Source: Pseudonocardia sp. DSM 110487 (lineage in GTDB: Bacteria; Actinomycetota; Actinomycetes; Mycobacteriales; Pseudonocardiaceae). Taken from it: a stretch of DNA of 64,000 nt. Below the pieces are notes generated by a model. That model was not told where the DNA came from, did no database searches, and worked only from the letters and a program-made list of their open reading frames with translations. Position numbers and translations under genes: made by a program. Below, piece after piece: positions 40,562 to 49,139 of the stretch (position 1 is the stretch's first letter; every line of letters begins with the position of its first letter). Location: positions 4,278,001 through 4,342,000 of the forward strand of contig NZ_CP080521.1 of NCBI RefSeq assembly GCF_019468565.1. The letters are read 5' to 3'.

Positions 40562-41533
40562 TCAGGGCGTCCGGCGACGTCCCGGAAAGGCCGCCAGCGT
40601 CACCGCGCCGAACGTGACGGCGGTTCCGATCCAGACTGCCACCGTGGGCCTGGGTCCGGCGGTCAGCGCGTCCAGGGCGAGCGCACCGAGCAGCTGGCCG
40701 GCGACACTGGCCAGGCTGAAGACCAGCACGCCGACCTGGCCGACGACGCGGGCCGCAGTGGCGATCACGCCGATGCCGATCAATCCGGCCGCATAGAGCC
40801 ACGGCTCGGCGGGGAGGTGATCGCCCGGGGCGCCGCGGGCGGCGATCCCGGCCAGCACCACGCCGGCGAGCGTCAGCTCGGCAACGACGAAGCTCACCAG
40901 CGTGGCCGGCCACGGCGAGTGAGCGGCCGCGCCGACCCGGCCGTTGAGCGCCGACTGGGTGGCGACCCCGATGCCGGCGAGCAGCGGGAGCACCACAAGG
41001 GCCGCGGTACCCGGGATGCCCAGCCGATCGGAGACGGCGACGGCGACCGCTGCGACGCAGGCCAGGGCGCCAGTCACCCGAGCAGGCGAGACCCGATGCC
41101 GCCCAGTGGGGCCCAGTCCCCACCGGTCGGCGAGGAGGCCGCCGATCGCGCTACCCGCGACGATCGCCACGGTGAACGCGGCGACCCCCAACGCGCCGAC
41201 GCTGATCCCCTGGCTGGCCACGAACAGCGCTCCGCCGACCCCACCGAGGCAGTGCCACCAGCGCAACGCGCCCGCCCGCAATGCGACGCCGACGGACCTC
41301 AGGCCACGGCGCCCGGCGGGAACGACGGGCACGAGCGCCAGCAACAGGACGAGGCCCGCTGTTGTCGAGGCCAGCGAGGCCGCGACCCCGTCGCCGAGCC
41401 GTGCGCCGAGCTCCCCGTTCAACCTCGCCTGAGCGGCCAGCCCGACACCGGCAGCCACCGCCGCCCCCACCGCCACGACGCGACGGCGAGCAGTACGCGG
41501 CCGGGACCCGATCAGGCCATCGCGAACACCCAC
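40562..41533 (-). CDS. DMT family transporter (YdcZ/DUF606 type, two repeats)
   Basis: A membrane protein of 323 residues with ten hydrophobic segments formed by two repeats. Each repeat carries the DUF606 element (AAQARLNGELGARLGDGVAA and ATQSALNGRVGAAAHSPWPA). Single YdcZ units are about 150 residues, so this is a fused pair. GTG 41533 is used as the start. Probably an exporter of a small metabolite. It stands 31 bp downstream of the P450 gene on the same strand. Confidence 0.83.
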   Translation of the reverse strand: MGVRDGLIGSRPRTARRRVVAVGAAVAAGVGLAAQARLNGELGARLGDGVAASLASTTAGLVLLLALVPVVPAGRRGLRSVGVALRAGALRWWHCLGGVGGALFVASQGISVGALGVAAFTVAIVAGSAIGGLLADRWGLGPTGRHRVSPARVTGALACVAAVAVAVSDRLGIPGTAALVVLPLLAGIGVATQSALNGRVGAAAHSPWPATLVSFVVAELTLAGVVLAGIAARGAPGDHLPAEPWLYAAGLIGIGVIATAARVVGQVGVLVFSLASVAGQLLGALALDALTAGPRPTVAVWIGTAVTFGAVTLAAFPGRRRTP

Positions 41534-41564
41534 TTGCCGAGATTCTTACGTGCCGATGCGGGCC

Positions 41565-42710
41565 TCACAAGTCGGATGACCACCGTGCGTGCAGGGTCTG
41601 CGGCTTGCGGAACACCAATCCGGACGGTTCGCTCGGGTGTCCCTCGTCCAGCGCCAGGTCGGGCAGCTCGACGAGCAGGGTGCGGACGCCGATCAGGGTC
41701 TCCAGCCTCGCCAGGTCCATCGCGAGGCAGACGTGAGGGCCGTGCGCGAACGCGAGGTGCAGTCGCGCGTTCGTCCGGCGCACGTCGAACGTGTCCGGGT
41801 CGGGGAACGTCGCCGGGTCGCGGTTGGCGCCGGCGAGCGACACCGTCACCGGATCGCCCCGCCGGATCTGGGCGCCCGCCAGCTCCACGTCGCGCGTCGC
41901 GTACCGGTCGACGACGGCGGCCGCGGGCTCGAGCCGCAGCGACTCCTCGACTGCGTTCGGCAGCAGGTCGAGGTCCCCCCGCACGGCGGCGAGCTGATCG
42001 GGATCCCGCAGCAGATGCCACAGGAGGTTGAGGATCATCCCTTCCGTGGTCTCGATGCCGCCGAACAGCAGGACGGCCGCGTTCGACACGGCCTCGTCGT
42101 TCCGCAGGCCGCCGGCCACGGCGTCGGCGAGCAACGAGCCGTTCCCGTCGATGCCGGCGAGCACGTGCTCGGCGAGCGACTCGAACGCCGCGGCCGCTTC
42201 GGCAGGCGCGGGGCGACCCGCGGTCACGTCCGACACCGCCGCGACGAACGTCGAGTACCAGCGCAGGACGGTGGTGGCGTCGATGTCCGGAAGGCCGAGG
42301 GTCTCGGCGACCACGCGCACCGCGAGCGGCCCGGCGACGCTCACCCGCAGCTCGGCGCGGCCCGCGGGCCGGATCCGGGCCACGAGCTCGGCGGCGAGCT
42401 CCGTGACCTGCGAGGTGAAGCGGCGCGCCACCTCAGCGGGCCGGAACGGGCCCGCGAACGGTTTGCGCGCCGCGGTGTGCGCGGGCCCGTCCAGCGACAG
42501 CATGCTCGGCCCCACCACCTGCGCCGTGGAGAACCGCGGGTCGTCCACCGTGAACGTCGGCGCGTCGCGCAGCACGCGCAGCGCGGCGACCCGGCTGGTC
42601 ACGAGCCAGCAGCCGAGCTCGGGGACCCACGAGACCGGCTCGTGGGCACGCAGCCGGGCGAGCGTGGGATGGGGGTCCGCGGTGAACGCGGCGATGTCCA
42701 CGGACGTCAC
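41565..42710 (-). CDS. Cytochrome P450
   Basis: A soluble monooxygenase of 381 residues. The haem loop is FAHGPHVCLAMDLARLE with the ligand cysteine at residue 328; the glycine normally two positions after it is alanine. The I-helix oxygen-activation site is LLFGGIETTEG near residue 219, and EESLR gives the ExxR pair. The gene overlaps the SagB gene by GTGA, so the two are made together. Electron donors are not encoded nearby. The paired arrangement suggests tailoring of a common product (inference). Confidence 0.93.
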   Translation of the reverse strand: MTSVDIAAFTADPHPTLARLRAHEPVSWVPELGCWLVTSRVAALRVLRDAPTFTVDDPRFSTAQVVGPSMLSLDGPAHTAARKPFAGPFRPAEVARRFTSQVTELAAELVARIRPAGRAELRVSVAGPLAVRVVAETLGLPDIDATTVLRWYSTFVAAVSDVTAGRPAPAEAAAAFESLAEHVLAGIDGNGSLLADAVAGGLRNDEAVSNAAVLLFGGIETTEGMILNLLWHLLRDPDQLAAVRGDLDLLPNAVEESLRLEPAAAVVDRYATRDVELAGAQIRRGDPVTVSLAGANRDPATFPDPDTFDVRRTNARLHLAFAHGPHVCLAMDLARLETLIGVRTLLVELPDLALDEGHPSEPSGLVFRKPQTLHARWSSDL

Positions 42711-44287
42711 CTCGCGCGGCGCCGCTTGCCGAACACGGTGACGAACATGTAGTCCTTGCCCCCCGCGTGCGGGGAGAAGAAGTCCACGACCTCGTCGTCG
42801 AACGAGGTCGATCCCACCGCACCGAGCCCCATGGCGTGCGTGCCGAGGTGCAGCTTGCCGGCGTGCAGTGCGCCTTCGAGCTGGGCGAGGCGGTAGCCGC
42901 GGTCGCCGTACCGTTCCAGGATCGAGGGCAGGTGCGCGAGGTAGTAGAGGTTCACGTGGGCGTTGCCCGCGTACTGCTGGTTCGCCGCGATGCGGGTGGC
43001 CTCCTTGCGGAACGTCCCCGCGCGGACGAGCTCGACGGCGCCTCGCTCCGGATGGTGGAGGTAGATGCCCGGGGCAAGGCCTTCGACGGCGTTGACGATC
43101 AGGTAGAGGTCGGTGAGCGGCGCACCCGGGGTCAGCACGTCGGATGCCACGCCACGGGTCGAGCGCTCCAGCAGGGTGGAGAACGCCTCGAACGGGATCT
43201 CCACGTCCGTGTCGTAGTTCCGGGTCGAGCGGCGCCGGAAGATGAGCTGCTCCGCAGGCCGGGGATCGAGCCGCTCTGCGGGCAGCGGGCGCAGTTCGAT
43301 CAGCTCGCCGGTCGGTTCCGGCGCCGGGCGGCGCCAGCGGCGCGACCGCCACCCGGCGGCATCCTCGCCGGTCCGCAGGGACGACGCGCTGTGCATGTCG
43401 GTGATCGCGTGGAACGTCACCTCGGCGGGCGAGAGCCGCCTGGTCGGGAGGTCGAGGGGGCCGAGCTCCTGCGCGGGCGGCGGTGCGGTGTCGGCGTGGC
43501 CGAGCGCGACGAGCGCCACTGCGGACTCGCGCTGCCCGTCGACGCCGAGCAGCTCGTTGACGGCCGGGTCGGCGTAGGAGAACACGAGCTCGGTGGGGAC
43601 GCGCGCCGACGCCGCGACCGCGAGGATGTGCGAGAGCGACGTGCCGGCGTCCCAGTAGGTGTGCCGGTAGGCACGCTCGCGGTAGCGCCACGCGTTGCGC
43701 CAGAACGTGCTGGTCATGGCCAGCACCACTGGGGCCGCGGCGATCGAGGGCTGGTTCCCGGTCGCCTCGACCAGCGCGGCACGGAAGTCGCCGGCACGCA
43801 GGAGGCGCAGGCTGTGGTCGAGTGCGGAGTAGTGGTAGACGCCCGCGTCGAGGTCGGCGAGGTCGGTGCAGACGAAGTACAGCTCGAGGTGGTACTGCGC
43901 CCCGGTGCCGCCGGCCGTGCGGTACTGGTGCACGCGGCCGTCGCTCGTGGTCCAGCTGCGGTCGAGCGAGCCGTTCGTCAGCAGGCCGAGCCTGCCGAGC
44001 AGCGCCCGGTCGGGGACGGCAGGCGACGCCTCGGCTCCGGTTGCCGCGAGGGCCTCGAGCGCGGGCATGCCCGTCTCCGGCAGGTCGCGGGTCAGCTCGA
44101 TGGGCGGCGGAGTCTCGTAGACCTTGTACAGGAAGGGCTTGATGTCCCAGTCCTTCTGCCAGATCGCCCCGGTCCGGGTTTCCGGGTCGCCGATGCCGAT
44201 GCGCTCGTCGCCCGGCTCCGTGTCGCTGACCGAGTAGTACTTCGTGAGGTCGTGGAACGCTCGTGCCTGGTGGGTGTCGTCGGCCAC
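42707..44287 (-). CDS. SagB/ThcOx-type dehydrogenase with two nitroreductase-fold domains
   Basis: A flavoprotein of 526 residues built of two tandem SagB-like halves. The first half carries LTKYYSVSDT, LELYFVCTDL, AGVYHYSALDHSL and a DAGTSLSHILAVA helix. The second half starts at about residue 335 with RRRSTRNYDTDVEIPFEAF and has APGIYLHHPERG, LEGALHAGKLHLGTHAMGL and GSTSFDDEVVDFF. SagB/ThcOx enzymes oxidise azolines to azoles in thiazole/oxazole-modified peptides. No YcaO cyclodehydratase or precursor peptide is seen within 10 kb. GTG 44287 follows a GGGTGAG site. Coupled to the P450. Confidence 0.87.
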   Translation of the reverse strand: MADDTHQARAFHDLTKYYSVSDTEPGDERIGIGDPETRTGAIWQKDWDIKPFLYKVYETPPPIELTRDLPETGMPALEALAATGAEASPAVPDRALLGRLGLLTNGSLDRSWTTSDGRVHQYRTAGGTGAQYHLELYFVCTDLADLDAGVYHYSALDHSLRLLRAGDFRAALVEATGNQPSIAAAPVVLAMTSTFWRNAWRYRERAYRHTYWDAGTSLSHILAVAASARVPTELVFSYADPAVNELLGVDGQRESAVALVALGHADTAPPPAQELGPLDLPTRRLSPAEVTFHAITDMHSASSLRTGEDAAGWRSRRWRRPAPEPTGELIELRPLPAERLDPRPAEQLIFRRRSTRNYDTDVEIPFEAFSTLLERSTRGVASDVLTPGAPLTDLYLIVNAVEGLAPGIYLHHPERGAVELVRAGTFRKEATRIAANQQYAGNAHVNLYYLAHLPSILERYGDRGYRLAQLEGALHAGKLHLGTHAMGLGAVGSTSFDDEVVDFFSPHAGGKDYMFVTVFGKRRRAR

Positions 44288-44354
44288 CTCACCCAGTCTG
44301 CCGCCGCTGCTCCACGCTCGCCTCGTACACCCTGCGGCGCGCCTGGCTCTAGCG

Positions 44355-45314
44355 CTACGGACGCCCGTCACGAAGGTCGAGCCACGCCACTTGCTCTGCC
44401 GTGAGACGGACGATCGACGCCTCCGCCGACGAGCGGGTCTCGTCCACCGAGCGCGGCCCGATCAGCGCGAACGTCGGGAAGGGTTGTGCGAGTACGTAGG
44501 CCAGTGCGATCGCGGTGGGCGCGACGCCCAGCTCCGCACCGAGCGCTCGGGCGCGGGCGAGGCGCTCGAAGTTGCCGTCGCTGTAGTAGCAGCGGACGAG
44601 CTCGGGGTCGGAGCGGTCCTCCGGTGCCGCGCGGCCGGTGAAGAACCCGCGCGCCTGCGACGACCACGGGAACAGCGGCGTGCCGGTGCGCTCGAACCAC
44701 TGGCGGTCGGCGTCGTCGGTGGCGTGCTCGCAGCCCGCCCACGGCACGTCGAGTGCGCGCGCGAGCCCGAAGTGGTTGCTCACGGCGGCGAATCCGCGCT
44801 TGCCGTGGGCCGCCGCGTACGCGTTCGCCTCCTCGATCCGCGCGGTGGTCCAGTTGGAACCGCCGAAGACGCCGATGCGGCCGGCGTCGACGTGCTCGTT
44901 CAGCACGTCCACGAACTCCCCGACGGGCACCTCGGGGTTGTCGCGGTGCAGGAAATAGATGTCGAGGTGGTCGGTCTGCAGGCGATCGAGGCTCTCGAGC
45001 AGCTGGCTCGTCACGGACGGCGGGTCGCAATGCGGGGTGTGCGCGCCCTTCCCGATGACGACGACGTCGTCGCGGATGCCGCGGTCGGCGATCCACTGGC
45101 CCAGCAGCCGCTCCATCAGCCCGCCCGCGTAGTGGTGTGCGGTGTCGAACGCGTTGCCTCCGCGCGCGACGAAGTCGTCGAACATCGTGGCTGCGTGCGA
45201 CTGCGTCCGCTGGTTGTCGCAGCCCATGACGAGGCGGGAGATGTCGCGGTCGATGCCCGGGATCCGGCCGGTGGGCAGCGGGGTGCTCGAATCGATCACC
45301 CCCTCATCCTGCAC
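44355..45314 (-). CDS. Aldo/keto reductase
   Basis: An NADPH-dependent reductase of about 319 residues. It has the conserved FDTAHHYAGGLMERLLGQ near residue 55 (catalytic Asp and Tyr), the Lys in VVIGKGAH, the His in IYFLHRDNPEV, and the NADPH-site ALIGPRSVDE near residue 285. GTG 45314 is the longest start; GTG 45299 with an adjacent GGATGAGG is an alternative. It lies 4 bp after the TPR gene on the same strand. Substrate unknown. Confidence 0.9.
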   Translation of the reverse strand: MQDEGVIDSSTPLPTGRIPGIDRDISRLVMGCDNQRTQSHAATMFDDFVARGGNAFDTAHHYAGGLMERLLGQWIADRGIRDDVVVIGKGAHTPHCDPPSVTSQLLESLDRLQTDHLDIYFLHRDNPEVPVGEFVDVLNEHVDAGRIGVFGGSNWTTARIEEANAYAAAHGKRGFAAVSNHFGLARALDVPWAGCEHATDDADRQWFERTGTPLFPWSSQARGFFTGRAAPEDRSDPELVRCYYSDGNFERLARARALGAELGVAPTAIALAYVLAQPFPTFALIGPRSVDETRSSAEASIVRLTAEQVAWLDLRDGRP

Positions 45315-45317
45315 CGA

Positions 45318-46244
45318 TCACCCCCCGTTCGGGGTGGCCTCGGGGGCGAGCCCGAACGTGGCGAGCAGGGCTGCGGCCCCCTGGGTGTCGCCCAGCGCGC
45401 GTAGGTGGTCCGCGAGGGCGCGGACGTTGGCGAGGGTGGCGGGGTGGCCGTCACCGAGGACGCGTCGACGGCGGTCGAGGGTGTCCTGGTCGAGCGCGCG
45501 GGCTTCCTGGAAGTCGCCGAGCGCATGGAGATCGGCGGCGAGGTTGTTGGCGGAGTTGAGGGTGTTGGGGTGGTCGTCGCCGAGGAAGCGGCGCCGGCGG
45601 TCGAGGGTGTCCTGGTCGAGCTCGCGGGCTCGCTGGTGCTCGCCGAGCTCGCGGAGGTCGATGGCGAGGTTGTGGGCGTTGGCGAGGGTGTCGGGGTGGT
45701 CGTCGCCGAGGATGCGGCGGCGGCGAGCGAGCGAGTCGTCGTCGAGCTCGCGGGCCTTCTGGAACTCGCCCAGCGCGCGGAGGTCGGTCCCGAGGAGATG
45801 GGCGGACTGCAGCGTCTGGATGTCGTCGCCGCCGAGTGTGCGGCGGCGCCCGAAGAAGGCGAGCTCGTGCAGCTCGCGGGCGCGCTGGAAGTCGCCCAGC
45901 GCGCGGTAGTCCCCGGCGAGGGCGCTCGCGGTGGCCAGCGTTCCGAGGTCGTCGTCACCGAGGACACGACGGCGGCGGGCGAGGGTGTCCTCGTCGAGCT
46001 CGCGGGCCTGCTGGACCTCACCCAGTTCGCGGAGATCGGCGGCGAGGTTGTTCGCGGTGGCGAGGGTGTGGGCGTGGTCGTCGCCGAGGATGCGGCGGCG
46101 GCGCTCGAGGGTGTCCTCGTCGAGCTCGCGGGCTTGTTGGTGCTGGCCCCGCGCGCCCAGCTCGACGGCGCGGTTGTGGGCGTCCGCGAGCGCGTCGGGG
46201 TGGTCGGCGTCGAGAGTGGGGCGTCGGCTGAAGGGCCAGGGCAC
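45318..46244 (-). CDS. Tetratricopeptide-repeat protein with tandem 42-residue repeats
   Basis: A protein of 308 residues made almost wholly of seven units of 42 residues, each like LGDDHPDTLANAHNLAIDLR plus ELGEHQRARELDQDTLDRRRR. They are of the TPR_12/kinesin-light-chain type. The amino end (MPWPFSRRPTLDADH) lacks a signal peptide or helix. Such arrays usually form the sensor part of large STAND/NB-ARC proteins; here the array stands alone without an ATPase. The first and last units are the most degenerate. A protein-binding role is likely; nothing more can be said. Confidence 0.85.
   Translation of the reverse strand: MPWPFSRRPTLDADHPDALADAHNRAVELGARGQHQQARELDEDTLERRRRILGDDHAHTLATANNLAADLRELGEVQQARELDEDTLARRRRVLGDDDLGTLATASALAGDYRALGDFQRARELHELAFFGRRRTLGGDDIQTLQSAHLLGTDLRALGEFQKARELDDDSLARRRRILGDDHPDTLANAHNLAIDLRELGEHQRARELDQDTLDRRRRFLGDDHPNTLNSANNLAADLHALGDFQEARALDQDTLDRRRRVLGDGHPATLANVRALADHLRALGDTQGAAALLATFGLAPEATPNGG
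45420..46220 (-). repeat. 126-bp tandem DNA repeats within the TPR gene
   Basis: The 42-residue protein repeats correspond to 126-bp DNA units. The middle five are very similar in base sequence, for example the RARELDQDTLDRRRR codons recur almost unchanged. Such arrays can expand or contract by slippage or recombination. Confidence 0.65.
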
Positions 46245-46335
46245 GGGGGGACCTCTGCAGTGTCGAAAATGATCAGGCGTGTGCTGGCCCAGATCGTGGC
46301 AGGCGCCGGGGCTGTACGCGAGAGGGCCCCGCGAC

Positions 46336-47532
46336 TCAGGCGGCCGCGGGGACGCTCTCGCGGCGCCTGCCGAGCGCGATCTGGGTACCCAGCGAGAGTA
46401 GCGATGCCGCCACCATCACCGCGGCCATCACGAGCGGGCTCGATCCCACCAGCGGCGACACGAGCGCGCCGAGCGAGAACTGGAGCGCACCCAGGAGTGC
46501 GGAACCGGTGCCTGCGATGTCGCGCACCTCGCGGGAGGCCAGCGCGCTCGCGTTGCCCATGATGAAGCCGAGGCTCGTGAGCGAGAGGAAGAGGACCACG
46601 AGGACGGGCCACAGCGACGGTCCCGTCACGACGATTCCGAGCAGCACGACCGAGAGCACCACCAGCGCGGTGGTGGCGATCCCGAGCACGCGCTGCGCGT
46701 CGACCCGGCCGGCGAGCTGCGCGTTGACGATGCTCGCGCCGATCAGCCCTGCGGCGTTCACGCCGAACGCGAGCGCGTAGGCCCCGCTGGAGAGGCCCAG
46801 CGCGTCCTGCAGCACGAACGGCGAACCGGAGATGTAGGTGAACATCGTGGCGAAGGCGAACGCAAAGGCGAGGGTGAAGCCGACGTAGCGGGGGCGCGTC
46901 AGCGCCGACCGGACGTCCCGCCCCGTCGCGCGCAGCCCGCCCCGGACCCTGCGCTCGGGTGGGAGCGTCTCGGGGACCGCCACGAACGCGCCCACCGCCA
47001 TGAGGAGGGTCAGCGCGGTGAGCGCCGCGAAGATCACGCGCCAGCTGCCGATGCCGAGCAGGGCGCTGCCCAGGAGCGGGGCGACTACGGGGGCGATCCC
47101 GTTGATCGCCATCATCAGCGAAAACAGGCTCACCGTGCGGCTGCCGGTGGTGCGGTCGACGATCATGGCCCGGCTCAGCACGATCCCGGCGGCGCCGCCG
47201 AAGCCCTGGAGGAAGCGCGCGACCACCAGGACACCGATCGTCGGGGCCACGATGCAGGCGGCGGTGGCAACGAGGCAGAGTGCCGTGCCGCCGAGCAGCA
47301 GGCGGCGGCGGCCCCACGCGTCGGAGAGCGGGCCGATGACGAGCTGGCCGGTGGCGAGCCCGACCAGGAACCCGGTGAGCGTCAGCTGGACGTTCGAGGC
47401 CGTGGTGCCCAGCTCCGCGGCGACCTCGGGGAGGGCCGGGAGGTACATGTCCGTCGCGAGGGGGGCGATCGCCGTGAGCAGCGCGAGGGCGCAGATCCAC
47501 ACGCCGAGGGGAGCTCGAGCAGCAAGCGACAT
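46336..47532 (-). CDS. MFS multidrug efflux transporter, Bcr/CflA type
   Basis: A drug:H+ antiporter of 398 residues with twelve helices. Helix 1 has LATDMYLPALPEVAAELG, the hallmark of Bcr/CflA members, followed by GQLVIGPLSDAWGRRR (MFS motif A) and RFLQGFGGAAGIVLSRAMI (motif C region). It is divergent from a MarR regulator with only 41 bp between them, an AT-rich stretch holding the shared promoter. The usual arrangement is MarR repression relieved by a toxic compound. Confidence 0.93.
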   Translation of the reverse strand: MSLAARAPLGVWICALALLTAIAPLATDMYLPALPEVAAELGTTASNVQLTLTGFLVGLATGQLVIGPLSDAWGRRRLLLGGTALCLVATAACIVAPTIGVLVVARFLQGFGGAAGIVLSRAMIVDRTTGSRTVSLFSLMMAINGIAPVVAPLLGSALLGIGSWRVIFAALTALTLLMAVGAFVAVPETLPPERRVRGGLRATGRDVRSALTRPRYVGFTLAFAFAFATMFTYISGSPFVLQDALGLSSGAYALAFGVNAAGLIGASIVNAQLAGRVDAQRVLGIATTALVVLSVVLLGIVVTGPSLWPVLVVLFLSLTSLGFIMGNASALASREVRDIAGTGSALLGALQFSLGALVSPLVGSSPLVMAAVMVAASLLSLGTQIALGRRRESVPAAA

Positions 47533-47573
47533 GTTATCAATTTATATCTAAGTTCGGCCGATACGATGCGGAT

Positions 47574-48029
47574 GTGACCGACGTCGACGTGCAGCTCGAC
47601 CACCTCGCCGAGGCGTCCCACACCCTGTCGCGGACGCTGCGTCGCACCGGTGAGCTCGAGGTGGGGCTCGAGCAACTGCCTGCATCGGAGCTGGACGTCC
47701 TGCGGTTCGTGGTGACCCACTCCGGCGCGTCGGTGTCGGAGGTCGCGCGGGGCTTGCGGCTGCAGACGAGCAACGTGAGCACGACGGTGCGGGCCCTCGT
47801 CGAGCGCGGCCTGCTCCTCCGGCAGTCGGATCCCCTGGATCAGCGGCGCAGTCTCCTGCGGGCGAGCCCCCTGGCAGACGAGCACCGCCGGCTGCTCGGC
47901 CGCGCGTGGTCCCGCTCTCTCGCGAGCGCGCTCGCCGAGCTCGCCGCCGACGACGAAGCGGCGATCCGCGCGGCGGTGCCCGCACTGACGCGGCTGGCGG
48001 AGTCCCTCCGTCGGCGGGCCGAGGGGTGA
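47574..48029 (+). CDS. MarR family transcriptional regulator
   Basis: A winged-helix regulator of 151 residues. The recognition region is VSEVARGLRLQTSNVSTTVR near residue 45, and the wing contains DPLDQRRSLLRA (the DxRxxxLxLT-type element). GTG 47574 is the start. The 41-bp spacer to the efflux pump (ATGTTATCAATTTATATCTAA region, 47531-47551) is strikingly AT-rich for this genome and probably holds its operator. Confidence 0.9.
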   Translation: MTDVDVQLDHLAEASHTLSRTLRRTGELEVGLEQLPASELDVLRFVVTHSGASVSEVARGLRLQTSNVSTTVRALVERGLLLRQSDPLDQRRSLLRASPLADEHRRLLGRAWSRSLASALAELAADDEAAIRAAVPALTRLAESLRRRAEG

Positions 48030-48030
48030 G

Positions 48031-48450
48031 TTACTTCTCCCGCGCGTCGTAGGCGGCCTGCGCGGCCGTGATCCGGTGGACGTGGACCTCCGCCCAGTCG
48101 CCGATGACGGCGATCGGATCGATCAGGGAGTGACCGAGGTCGGTGAGGGTGTACTCGACCCGTGGCGGGACCTCGGCGAAGATCTCGCGGGTGACCAGGC
48201 CGTCGCGTTCCATCCGGCGCAGCGTCTGCGTGAGCACCTTGGGCGCGACGCGGCCGAGGTGGCCGCGCAGGTCGGTGAACCGCATCGGGCCGTCGCTCAG
48301 CAGGAGGACGACGAGCACGGTCCACTTGTCGCCGATCCGGTCGAGCACCAGTCGGGTGGGGCAGTCGGGATCGAACAGGTCGCCCTCGTAGGCCGCGGCG
48401 CGCTTGGCCCGCAGTTGGTCGATGAGCTGCGGCGGCGCAATGGTAACCAC
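48031..48450 (-). CDS. HxlR family transcriptional regulator
   Basis: A winged-helix regulator of 139 residues with FDPDCPTRLVLDRIGDKWTV near residue 26, containing the conserved cysteine used by many HxlR proteins to sense electrophiles or oxidants, then FTDLRGHLGRVAPKVLTQTL and RRMERDGLVTRE. I prefer GTG 48450 because the longer reading from TTG 48480 would include the palindrome at 48454-48476. Divergent from an NAD(P)-binding reductase, which it probably represses. Confidence 0.88.
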   Translation of the reverse strand: MVTIAPPQLIDQLRAKRAAAYEGDLFDPDCPTRLVLDRIGDKWTVLVVLLLSDGPMRFTDLRGHLGRVAPKVLTQTLRRMERDGLVTREIFAEVPPRVEYTLTDLGHSLIDPIAVIGDWAEVHVHRITAAQAAYDAREK

Positions 48451-48453
48451 GAG

Positions 48454-48476
48454 GTACTTATAGCACGTTGAAGTAC
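48454..48476. promoter_or_regulatory. HxlR-type operator GTACTT-N11-AAGTAC
   Basis: Perfect GTACTT/AAGTAC arms separated by 11 bp in the space between the divergent HxlR and reductase genes. HxlR proteins (for example HypR and HxlR of Bacillus) bind inverted repeats of similar GTAC-containing form, so this is the likely site. Confidence 0.6.
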
Positions 48477-48530
48477 TCAATCACTGATGGATACCTTCGC
48501 GGTGAACCTACAGCGAAGGGAGCAACGAGC

Positions 48531-49139
48531 ATGCGGATCGCGGTCTACGGTGCGACGGGAATGATCGGCAGCCGGGTGGTTGCCGAGGCGGTGTCGCGCG
48601 ATCACGAGGTCACGGGGATCTCGCGCTCGGGTGGCGAGCTGCCGGCCGGCGCCGCGACGGTGCAGGGCGACGCGAGCGACCCGGCGTTGACCAAGCGCAT
48701 CGCAGGCGATGCGGACGTCGTCGTGTCGGCGATCGGGCCCAGCCGCACCGGTGGTGACCGGCGCGAGTACCTCGCGCACCTGCGCAACATCGCCGAGACG
48801 CTCGGCGACACGCGTCTGATCGTCGTGGGCGGTGCGGGATCGCTGGTCGTGGGCGGCGCACGGCTGGTCGACGCTCCCGACTTCCCCGAGCTCTACCGCG
48901 CAGAGGCGCTCATCGCGGCGGAGGCCCTCGACTACTTCCGTGGGCTCGGCGGCGACGTCGAGTGGACGTTCTTCTCGCCGGCTCCGGTGATCGCGCCCGG
49001 CGAGCGCACCGGCACCTACAAGGTCGGCGCCGACTCCCCGGCAGGCGACTCGGTCTCGGCCGAGGACTTCGCGGTGGCGCTGATCGACGAGGTCGAAAGG
49101 CCTGCCCACCGCCGCACGCGGTTCACGGTCGCGAACTGA
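48531..49139 (+). CDS. NAD(P)H-binding (atypical SDR, NmrA/YwnB-like) oxidoreductase
   Basis: A protein of 202 residues with a Rossmann motif at the start (RIAVYGATGMIGSRVV), the VVSAIGPSR loop and a VGGAGSL strand. It lacks the classical YxxxK pair, as in atypical SDRs of the YwnB/BVR-B type. A GAAGGGAG site precedes ATG 48531. HxlR-regulated reductases of this size often respond to quinone or aldehyde stress (inference). Confidence 0.88.
   Translation: MRIAVYGATGMIGSRVVAEAVSRDHEVTGISRSGGELPAGAATVQGDASDPALTKRIAGDADVVVSAIGPSRTGGDRREYLAHLRNIAETLGDTRLIVVGGAGSLVVGGARLVDAPDFPELYRAEALIAAEALDYFRGLGGDVEWTFFSPAPVIAPGERTGTYKVGADSPAGDSVSAEDFAVALIDEVERPAHRRTRFTVAN

Noticed and set aside
42707..44371. 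Search for a RiPP precursor or YcaO near the SagB gene
   Set aside because: No short Cys/Ser/Thr-rich frame with a ribosome-binding site and no cyclodehydratase were found from 40479 to 46335.
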